Shown: one piece after another, positions 49,801 through 61,800 of the stretch
Numbering within the stretch: the stretch's first letter is position 1
Layout: every line of letters begins with the position of its first letter
NCBI GenBank assembly: GCA_030248215.1
Contig: JASANG010003983.1
Span: 1-64,000, forward strand
Length of the DNA: 64,000 bases
Direction: 5' to 3'
Origin: Enoplolaimus lenunculus
Lineage: Eukaryota > Nematoda > Enoplea > Enoplida > Thoracostomopsidae
Notes under the pieces: model-generated
What the model was told of the DNA's origin: nothing
Database searches by the model: none
The model's input: the letters and a program-made list of their open reading frames with translations, nothing else
Made by a program: the position numbers and the translations under genes

Positions 49801-52800
49801 CCTCAACTTTGCTATGCTTGTGTTGCTAACATGGAAAGTAGTTCTATCGTGCGTATAGATCTCGTCTCAACCGCGCTACAAAAATTATGTCTCTACTGTA
49901 TCGATGGAAATATTAACCTAATTTAATTTATCACATCTGGCAGTTACGTAACTTTTTTGACCCAACCAACCCGCGTTTAAACATTCGGTTAATGTTAATC
50001 AAAAGGACTGATAAACCCATACGTCAGCCTAAACATAAACCTAATCCTATACGAAGCCTAAGCCTAAGTCTAAGTCTCCCCGTTGCAAACTCAACCGGCG
50101 TTCGTGTCTCAATGAGACCAGGACGATTAACTTGCGTCAAACATTTTATTAGTTTCTTTGTATTTCAGTTCATTGCAATGAGGTGATAATTGATCTATAC
50201 TTTGTTGAGTAATTGTTTAACGTAGACTAACAAATCAGGTTTGAAAACTGGCATTTTTTTTCTTGAAATCAGCATCATATATTTCAAGTTTATCGGTACA
50301 CCACTGTTTCTGATTAATTTATCAACAACAATGTACCTCTGCATTTTTGTTCGCAGTCTTGCATCGTCGGAAAATTGTTGCCATTTCCTTGACATCCACT
50401 GTACATGAACGATTTGCATTCGTCAACTTCGATATCGTAGTACCTGAAAAACAGCAAATCAACTAAAAATAGTGCGACAGAAAAACGAGACTCAAAATTT
50501 TGTATCACCGAGAAATGGATCGTGTTTATCGATCTCGACGAGCTGAATCCAGCAGTACTATTTAGGATTGCGGGACTTTCGGTTGAAAAGTTATCACGTT
50601 AAAACGATTAGTGTAAGTGCTGCTGCTTTTATAACTTTTAGATATGTTACATAAACTTTGCAATTCATATGGCGCCATTATTCTTTAGCCAGGGCTTGCA
50701 TTAGGATAGTCTTCCCCCCAAACAGGTCCGATGGGGCTCCCAACAAAATGTTTTTAACTCTACAACTTCGTAATAAACGACAAAAATATTTTAGTCCAAG
50801 GGTCGGGATTCTTCAATTGGTTGGTTTTGGGGGGGCCGCTTCCGCCGGCACTGTCCTTAGCCTGTCAAATTTATTCAAGAAGACGATATCTATTCATCAA
50901 GTGTACAGTACAGTTCAAATTAAAAATCTTTCCGCAAGAAATACCCTAATTCTTGTGTATGAATATACGCTACCGGAACCAGAGTGGGCGGAGGGCGTAC
51001 GCCCGATCAACAGAAAATGTTTTGAGATAAAATGGCAAGGTCCCTACTTTACGATTTTTAAGCCTCAAGAAATTGGCACATTGCCAGCCCGCCCCTCTCC
51101 CAATTTGTAGATTCACCAGTGTGAATATATCATCTTAATGAAAGTGTGTAATTTTTTGCATTGGTCCGTGCGCCAGCCCAGCAGTTCCAAATAACCGTAT
51201 CCACACACGGATCTTTAAGATTAGAACCATGTTTAAAAATGACTAAATCCTATTCACACGTTCACGTTTTTGCAGCGAGAAGACGCAGGTTCAACTTGCA
51301 CAAAATACTTGCAGCTGTAAGTATTAGCAAAAAACATCATTTTCATTCTGAATCTTGACATGAATTTTTAGACGACTGCAATAAATATCAAACGTACCCC
51401 ATAAACTCTTAGTTCAACAAAATATGACGAATTAATTTTACTTGCAAGTTTATTCTCAATTCATACCGATGAATGAATTCTTTGCGTATTTCAAGTATGA
51501 ATGAATTGCAGCTGCAAGTTCTACGAACGAATTTTTGAGTAAACTTGCAGCTGTGAGCTTCAGATATAAGAAACATTTACACGTGAAGAACGTTTTACTC
51601 CAAATTTCTAGACTTGAAAAGCTTAAAAATTTAAAACTAATCCCGTAGCTATCGCCGCCGGCTGCAAAATATCAAACCAATTTGGCATTTGAAGTAATTC
51701 AAACTTCTTTAATAAATTCAAGAACCGCTCAGCAACACAGTTTCTATGATTGTCCAATCAAAATCCAAATGCAAGAAATTCAGCGATTTGCAACTGCGTT
51801 TTCACGTGCGAATTAAATTTAATAGCATAAATTCCGGTAAATAATTTGCAGTATCAAGAACTTCAATGATGTTTTGCAACCAAATTGCGCATGCAACTTG
51901 CACTAGAACTTTTTGCTGCAAAAACTTGCACGTGTGAATAGGGCTTTTGGAAAACGAATGAAACATCATGCGCAAATAATTTGCTACATCCATGTATGGC
52001 AGGTTTCGCTGCCAGTGAAAAAGTACATATGGTTAAAATTATTTACCAACGATCAAACGTTCCCGAACACGGACCCGGATCCAGGTTCATCGCGCAAACA
52101 TTTGAAGAAGGCACTGGCCGTCTTCTTTGATTTGGTCTAAAACAGTTTCAATGTCGTTTTATGACGACAATTTTTACAGCCACCTAATGCTCTACTTTGC
52201 TCGTGCTTTTTGCTCAAGAATGATCTGTTTTGAATGAGAAAATATTTCAAACAACTTTATTAAACATAACGATAAAAGTCGTATTACCAGATTTGAAGTT
52301 TTTCTCCATGACTTGACCGATTATCATGCGAAAAACAATTGATATTTTCTCAGTAAACATTAGATACCTGGAGACTGTAGGGCATACCTAGGATTTTACT
52401 TCAGGCAGGTTTAATCTCGTGCAAATTGTTCTGGTGAGCGTGCGTTGCGAGGGGAAAATTTTTTGACCTCTATAATCCGCGTTGAAATTTCGGAGGATAT
52501 ATACACCCATGCCATACTGCAATATATTGTTTGCTTATGTAAAGTGTATTATTTACTAAAATATAACTGTTATAAATACTAAAATCACGTACTATAAAGT
52601 GCTCAATACCGTATCTATATATAAAGCTAGAACGCTCCACATCTATACGTAAAAGCTGGAGCGCCCCACATACGTATTTTAGGAAGCGTTTCAGCAGATT
52701 TGTATATCCATATGCATAATTGCTTTTCTACGTCTAAGTGAAAAATTCTGAAGACGGATGATTGTTGTTTACTTTTTCTTTGTGGTGTTATTGTATAAGG

Positions 52801-55800
52801 CGACGCCTGTTTGCTTTATGCCTCTATTTTATCATTTATATAATTTGTATATTGTCTTAAGCAGGTATCATTTTCGGACGTGTATTTTTCTCTGTGAATT
52901 GTGGTTCCCTGGGTTCATCTTTCCTACCGGACCCGCACAGTCTAAAATTTTGTATTGGAATTGAATACACAATTGTCAATCACGTTTCAAGGCCTATTAA
53001 TTGCAGACTTGCTTGAACGAATCCTTCTAAACATATACCAAAATACAGAATATTTTAAGAGAGTTGCACATATGAGCAACTACGGATTACTAGTATGTTA
53101 TAACTCTTAGTTTCAGCAAAGACAAAAGAAGATCAACACAATTATGCTTTGAGAATAACAACAACGTACGGTTTTGTGAATTGCGTTACTGCAAACGTAG
53201 TCCGAGATGACGAAGAATCTTGATATTTTGGTGCAAATGTCGTAAACCTGCTACCACGTCGCGGTTTCGCATCGCTATCTAAAATAAAGACTTTGTATGA
53301 AACGCAATTTTATGAGCTATTAACGGTACAGTCATCTTAAAATATAGCAGTGAAGGTATTTTTTACATCGTTCAAACTTTTTGATACACTGTGCGTTAAA
53401 ATTTGCATAAATTTTGGTGAACCCAATTAGCCAGTTTTTGCCCCAAATTGAACCTACAATGAGGGCTTAATGATCACGAGATGGTTTGAGAAAAATAAAT
53501 AGAAATAAATATTAAAATCAGATAACGGGCAACTGGCAGTAGGGAAATAATGAGCAGGCATAACATTTCAACTTGAGCGTAACTGGTTGAACGCGAGCAT
53601 AAGCTCGTTGAGTGTAATTTCAATATGTTTTTGGTTCGAGTTGCACATTCTCATTAAAATTGGATGAAATGTTACATGATAACCATGTTAATAATAAAAT
53701 AATGCATATTTAACTTTATACAAACTCTTCTGAAAACGCAAAACGGTTCTTTGCTACCTACAGCTTTAGCGTAGTTTCGTATTGGCGCAAAACCCTACTT
53801 TTAAAATTTACTCGTTTTTACAAATATCTGTAAAAGTTAATTGAATGATATATCCACGCCAGCAAATGCTGCCAAAATTTAAAACGAGAATCGCAAAAGA
53901 TTCACCGAATTCATCTCTGCTGATTTCGCATGTTCGTCGACATTTTTCCAGCGAATCAAAGTTGTTCGAATTACCCTCGCATCCACCGTAGAAAAAATAC
54001 CTAAAATAAAAAACCGCCGATGGTTCAACCATTTGGACTAAAAATTAATACTTAAAAACGCAGTTAAAGTTAGTATTTTATATTGGGAAGCGAATGAGCT
54101 GGTCAACCGAAAAAAATTTACTCATACACGGCAGGTTGATGATAAAATAACGGATGCAAAAGTGCACATTTGTTGATTTTCTTACACATCCCAATAGACG
54201 CTTAATACTTAGTCTTAAACTAAACCTAAGCCTAAGCTTACCACACTTTAACGCGTTCCGTGCCGGTATCGCCCAGTGAGCAGAACACTGAAGCCAAGTT
54301 TTCACCTAATCCTAGCTAAGAGTAACCAAGATTAGGCACATTAACAGTTATAGCGACCAAAAACATATTATATGTTGCAAATGTGCCTCAGTTAACAATA
54401 GAACTTTGTAAGAATTTTGCGCTATAAAATTTGACAAATTTACTTGAAGGTATTAAAGGTGCCGTCAGACAAAACAGAATATTTTTCACACGAGTTCAGT
54501 TAACGCTAACTGAGTTTCGAACAGCAACAAATAGAAAGAATGCGAAACAACTTACTTGCATCGGCCAGATTCAGTGTTGTAGTAAAAACGAAGTTGATAT
54601 CGGTCACAGCCGCCTCGATCTTTTGGCAAATTACATCTGCTTGATTGACCTGGCTTCACCAATGGGGTCAATGGTGTTGGGCCAACAATGAGACGACCTG
54701 CTTGTGCTGAAAGAAAATATTTGAATTCAAGAAAAATGTTCATCAACTCTATTACTCAGTTAATTTTTACACTACAAAATATGCATAAGGAGATTCAGCT
54801 TGTAACTCGAAATAATGGTAAAATACTTTGTAACCTACAAAAATAGAGCATTTTCGTGTAAAAAATGGCAGTACTTCCAATCCCGTTAGAACTACATATT
54901 TTATTTCTTATGGTAACATAGCTTAGATGTTGTTTTTATGAATTTAAAAATAAATTATTGGGCATTTGTGACTTGTAACCAAAGCAGCGAAAATGTTAAT
55001 CTTGTAACTTTTAACGACCGCTTAGTGGTAGACAAGGTTGTAGTTATAGTTAGTGTTTTAAAACCTTATGATAATTTTTTGCCTGTAGGATCGAAAAGAT
55101 TACTTTAAAGCCTGTTAAAAGTATGTCTCTGTATAATACTGGACTACACAAATTTTCTCTATTCCTCTCCTTCACTGTAAATTTTAGTGAGTTGATTTTA
55201 ACTCAGAATGAGTTGAATCACTCAATCTGAGTTAGAACTATCAGAACTCAGAATTTTGAGTTGGTTTAATTCATTCTGAGTTAATTAATCAACTTACCCA
55301 GAGTCAACTCAATTCAGAGTATGAATCAACTTAACTCAGAATGAGTTAATGATTACTGATATTAATTCAGAAATAACTAACTCGCTGTCGGAATTGATTA
55401 ATCAACTCATTGGAATTTACAGCGTTGTATAATATGCCCCTGCTGGTTTTGCTTAGTTTACCAACAAACACGACTTAAAGATAATTCTGTAATTCTGTGT
55501 CGTCTTAATTGTTACCCAATGGTTCGAATCTGGTTCAAAAAATAGAAACCTGAAGTACAGAATGATAACCGCAGGTTTAATCCTTTTAACGAAATCATTA
55601 TTGGTCACAGATATACTTCAAAAAATGCTTAACATTCTCTTAAAACCTACAATGTTTCCATTATATCGTTGATAATGCAGGAGTGTATGCAAGGAGGATT
55701 GGAGAGATATACCAACCACAAATGTCCAGGAAGACTTAAACAAATGCGGTATTTTTACAGGCTTTGGAATAAATAACCAGCAGAGGTAAAAAAACTGTCT

Positions 55801-58800
55801 CGCAGAAAAGGCTTTCGACGTCCCTCCGAAATGAACCCTTGCTACGCGCCTCAGTTGCTAAAAGCGGAACATTAGAACTGGCTAATTCATTTCAATTTAC
55901 CCGCTGTTTCCGACGCACAACAGACTGCAATCGACGCTTTGAATGTACATTTGAATCCGTACGGACAAGCACCTTCGTCACAACGAAATATTTCACCGTT
56001 TTCATCTCGTAACGCGTTGCCTATGCCACACATATCTTCTGAAATAAACAGTTTTGGTATATACAAACAAATCAAGTAAAACCGAAAGCGGGATTTAAGC
56101 GTAAAATCAATCAATTAATACCTGTTGTCAGAACCAGAGTTTCTACGTTTAATCGTATATGCGGTAAGGTATGACTTTTTTGTGTGTTTCTGTGTTTTTA
56201 TAGTAAAAATATGCTTTTGTAGGTAGTAAAACCGAAAGCGGGTTATTTTAGCCTAAAATCAATATTTAATACCTGTTGTCAGAACCAGGGTTTCTCCGTT
56301 TGATCGTATATGCGGTAAGGTATGACTTTTTTGTGTGTTTCTGTGTTTTTATAGTAAAAATATGCTTTTGTAGGTAGTAAAACCGAAAGCGGGTTAGTTT
56401 AGCCTAAAATCAATATTTAATACCTGTTGTCAGAACCAGGGTTTCTCCGTTTGATCGTATATGCGGTAAGGTATGACTTTTTTGTGTGTTTCTGTGTTTT
56501 TATAGTAAAAATATGCTTTTGTAGGTAGTAAAACCGAAAGCGGGTTATTTTAGCCTAAAATCAATATTTAATACCTGTTGTCAGAACCAGGGTTTCTCCG
56601 TTTGATCGTATATGCGGTAAGGTATGACTTTTTTGTGTGTTTCTGTGTTTTTATAGTAAAAATATGCTTTTGTAGGTAGTAAAACCGAAAGCGGGTTATT
56701 TTAGCCTAAAATCAATATTTAATACCTGTTGTCAGAACCAGGGTTTCTACGTTTGATCACATATGTGGTAAGGTATCACTTTTTTGGGTGTTTCTGTGTT
56801 TTTATAGTAAAAATATGCTTTTGTAGGCAGTAAAACCGAAAGCGGGATGTTAGCGTAAAATCAATTAATTAATACCTGTTGTCAGAACCAGGGTTTCTCG
56901 TTTGAAGGTATCACTTTTTTGGGTGTTTCTGTGTTTTTATAGTAAAAAATATGCTTTTGCAGATAATATATATTTTATTAACTAGAAAACTGCTGAAGAA
57001 AAAACATGGCGATTAACGGTTGCTGATATCAAGGATGCATGATATTTGGTTAGAGGGCGCCACTTCTTATATTTTTATTTGCTCTTGCTTGTGGTTCCAA
57101 TCTGGGATTGCCGTCTTCCTCGTCAAAGAGGGGATGGTATGGCAAATTATACTCGCTAATCTGGGTGTATAAGCAGTGTGATATATAATTTACAATACAA
57201 AACGTAATGCTGACGTTATCCGACGTTCTTCGACCGTGCTCGCATGTAAAGGGTGTAAGACAAAAATTTCGTACGTCTTTCTGATACCAAGATGCGGGAG
57301 TCCAAGGTCTGAAGCAGACCGACATCGTAATTTGGTTTTAAGCCACGTATTTTTATATAATCTAAAATTTGCCGCCCGATAACTTGTTAAAGTCTATAAA
57401 TAAATCTAGGCATAATTCTAAACGTAATCCTAAGCAAAGCCTAATACTGGGCGACAAATTATCGACTCGATGAAATATTGGATTACAAGCTGTTAAGCGA
57501 CGAGTTGTCGAGCGACTAATTGTCGTAATACCGTTTTTACACAGTAAACCGTTTAAGAAAAATGTTCAATCATATACGGTATGCAACAAAAAATTTTCAA
57601 CTATTGTCTTTAAACTGGTTCAAACTTACCATGCTCTTTTTCATCGTTACCTTTATCACCGCGTAATGACACAGGAAGTGCAACACCAATCATTTCTGGT
57701 TTTGATTCGTTGGTAACTAAAAAGTCTTAAAGAATTACAAAATGATGTTTAGGTCAATTCTAAGTAAACTTTTGAATCGCGATAACTAAAAAGTTTTAAA
57801 GAATTACAAAATGATGATTAGGTCAATTCTAAGTAAACTTTTGAATCGCGATAACTAAAAAGTCTTAAAGAATTACAAAATGATGTTTAGGTCAATTCTA
57901 AGTAAACTTTTGAATCGCGATACACCACAGTAAGGCGAGAATTGTGTGCAAAAACACAAAATGCAGTGTTTAAGAATTATTGAGCTTACGGGTAGAAACT
58001 AAACGCTGCAAGAGGTTTTGCATTAACCTCACAGTCAGCCTAAGAGTGGTATCATTCGTGCAGAGAATTTTTGGTTCCTGCTTTATCACATGATAACAGC
58101 TTATGGCCATTTCTTTCAGCCGCCTAGCCATTAATTCTTAGTCGTGGGGGAAGACAGTTTATAGAAGGGGCAAATAAAACACTTCTTATATAGAGATCTT
58201 TTAACACAGTTTTAACAATTTTAACCACAGGGCAAAGTTTTTCGATGGGATGGGGTACCCCCTCGCTCTTTCGCTCTTTCGCTTGCAGCTACGGACCTGC
58301 ATAATGTACCACGCTTCCTTATTGCAAGTAAAATTTGATTATTTTAGGCAAATTGTCGTGTTTCTCCTAAAGAACTGGTAGAAATATATATATTATTTTT
58401 CATAATAATCAGTGATATAACGTTAAAAATGCGACTTGCTGGACAGAGCCTCAATTGGCTGATCAACAAAAACTCACATTTTCAACTAAGCGGAAGTGCA
58501 ACTTTAATTGATGGTGACAGACTCAGGTTAGATAATAAACTTTGGAAATGTGTCATCTTTAGTGAAGTTACTCACCGTCTTGCCTCTCCGCAACTTCGGT
58601 AACCTCTTCACCCCATGTAAAGTTCAGGGACGGAACGTTTTACTGCAGTTCTGCAATAGAGTACGCTTAAGCGGACTAATTTTTTGGCCTAAGCTTATGC
58701 TCAGACTTAGGTTTAGGTTTCTTACGCTTAGGCTAAGTCGTACGAATGTGACTACTGTTTACATCCTTGTTGTGTACACTGGTCGCCAGTTCTTACAATG

Positions 58801-61800
58801 CCTTAACTCACACCCACCTTTTACCCGATCACAGCTGGGAAGTTTTTCACCAGCTTGATGTTTAGTGTCTGGAATTTCTTTTCCTTCGGCATTAACACAC
58901 CAGCAAATTCCAGTACTGGTCTGACATTGTAACGGACTGAATTCACCAATCGAAGTACAAGTTGGAATAAACATTGCTCCGTTACGTTTCGAAAGACTTC
59001 CTGATAACTGCGATCGATAGCGTTGTTTTTCGCATGCTGAAAAAATTGTGAAAAAAATCAAAATGGTTACATAGCTAGTGTTAAGCTAAACAGTAGTCGA
59101 TGAGTGTAAAACACTAGACGCATAGCTGTAATTTTGTAAAGTGGAATTGCGTTCAGTTGCCAAATTTCAAAGGGGTACTTACTTTGTGAAAAGTTTTCTA
59201 GGAACTTTTCAACGAAAATCACAAGGGGGTTAATCTGTAAATCCTCCTTGCTACGTTTCTAGATTCAAGCGACAGGAAAACCTATTAAGGAGGCGGCGCA
59301 GTGCCCAATTGTTTGGGTCTTTCGGTTATCCACAGCCAGCCTTTGGCCAAAGATGGTTGGATTTTGAACATTTTTGCATATTTGAGCATCTCATAACAGC
59401 CCCTGGTCATCCCACGGCCAAATTAGAATTTTTGAAAAATTTGATTTTTCAAGGCCCCGAGGTCCCCCTTGGTACCCAAAAAATGTTTTTTGTTAAATAG
59501 TTAGACAAATTATATACCATTCGATGCAACATGTGAAGCTGAGTCCAACTGTGTTAAATTTTCTGCAATCAAGCATCTTGCTTACGAATTATGGTCAAGT
59601 AACTGATTTGGAATGCTACCAGCGATTTGGGACGGCGCCAAATAAGTTATTTTACCAAAACCAGATAACCAGCGGATTGACTGTGAAAAATTTAACACAA
59701 TTTTACTCCGCTGCTCAGTCTGCGTCAAAACGTAAACAATTTGTCTAAGTTTTCAAGACAAAATTTTTGGATCATAAGAAATCAGTTTTTCAATAATTAA
59801 AATTTTGTCGTGGAATGACCAGGGGATATTGTAAGAAGCTCAAATATGTAACATTTTACAAAATCTAACCATCTGTAGGCGAATGGCGGCTGTGGTGGGG
59901 ATAACCAAAAATACAATGCAGTTAGCCTACATTTTTCGCAGGTGTAAGTTTGACAACCAATTGATTACACGCTGAAGATGCAACCATAAAGGGTGCTTTA
60001 ATTAATATGCGCGAAACGCAAATTTTTGTAACATTTTTCACAACACCGACGAAAACTTGCAAATTAAGCAAAAACGTTTTGTCGGCTAGAACAAATAGGA
60101 GACGCCCATCGCCCCCTTTATCACCACCCGCGCAAATCAGATGTTTATGTCATGCTTTTGTGAAACAATATTCATGCAAGAAAGAGTTAATTGAAAATTT
60201 TCAATCTTACTTGTACGCCTACGCAATTTCCCGGAGTAATTCGCCACTAACGGTGCGTTGTCTTGCTTTTTCGGTCGTATTCGTTTAATCTTGCGTCGTT
60301 TTGAATGAATGCGCAACGGTAGCACTTTGACCGCTGATTTTTTCAACGTTTCTACACTTGTGACGTTTGCCGTTTTGCCTTTGATGCAATGTAGTTCGCA
60401 TTCGCTTTTGTATCGAAACAATACGTCTTGAAGAGGGTCACCTTTGCAATGTCCGAATGGATATGAAATACATTCAGATCCACGCATATAGTAACGAAGA
60501 ACAAACTGGGATCGACGATATTTGCCAGTTGTTGAATTGCTACATTTTGGTCGAAATGATTGCCGTTTGCATGGGTCAACAGACGGAGACGTGTCGTCTG
60601 AAATGGTATAACGAAAATTTGTCGCCCGACAACTAGTGGATCGACATACATATAATTCAAAATTTCATTGACTCGGCAATTCGTTGCCCAATGTTATGCT
60701 TAGGTTTAGGCTTCAGCTTAACCTTACGCCTAAGATAATACTTAGATTTATTCAACGGCTTTAAAGAACACTGTTGGACAACAAGTGGTCGGGTGAAGAA
60801 TTGTCGTATATTTGTCTGAAATATGTTAATACAAACGGAATGCGTTTGTTACAGTATTTGGTTATTTTTTCCTTGTAGAGGATCCAGGGGAACATACGGG
60901 GGATGCATCTCCTCCATAGACCACGCCGTGCTGAAGTGATGCAAACGCTTCTCTGAAGCTCGATACGCGAATACAAGAATTTAAATCATTTTGAGCCTTT
61001 AGCACAACCCCTGGTGTGCCGAACGGTTATGCCGCATGGCCGACGCTGGTACTCGAATGGAAAAGACAAAAACATTTATTAAAACATAAAATATAATGTA
61101 CTGCAGGTTGATAGCTTCTCAAGTTTTAACGCCGTGTGTAAATTTTTTCAGGCTCCACATTTTTTAATGCTTATACTGGCTGCAGCTAGCTTGGATCAAG
61201 TAAAATTTCACCCTAAGACACAATCAAAGTTTTCTTCCAGTATATAAACTAAGGTTAACAACCGTCCCTGGTGAACTTTATCCAAAAACTTAAAAAATTT
61301 CGAAACATCCATTATTTTTGCTTTAAAATTTTTTGAAGCTCAGTGAATATTTGCATGCCGCAATTGTAGTGGCAGAAAAATAAAACATCTTTGAAACTTT
61401 TACACTTGAATATCCGTTTCCGTTAACACGTGTTGTTCGCTGAAGTAATCACATGGAAGTTTTTCAACGGTTTGTAATTATAGATTCTTGTTTAGCATAA
61501 TATTGCTTTCCTTCGCCATTTTTGAAGTCAAATTCAGAAGCTCGTCTAAATGACGAATTTGAAATTAGTATTCAAACAGGAGACAGAGATGTAAATACAA
61601 TCTTAACTTTAATCAGCATTGCATCTACTCTTTTTGCCAGTATTTAGTGGGAATTTTTTGAAAACCTACTTACTTGATGCGGCCTAACATCAACTGGGAT
61701 AGCTACAACAGCGGTTTACATTGCATATTTCAAACTGGGGCGTAGGCAGGATTTCACTTCGTGAAAGAGTAACAAAGTGTTAAAGTTAGGACCGCTGCAG

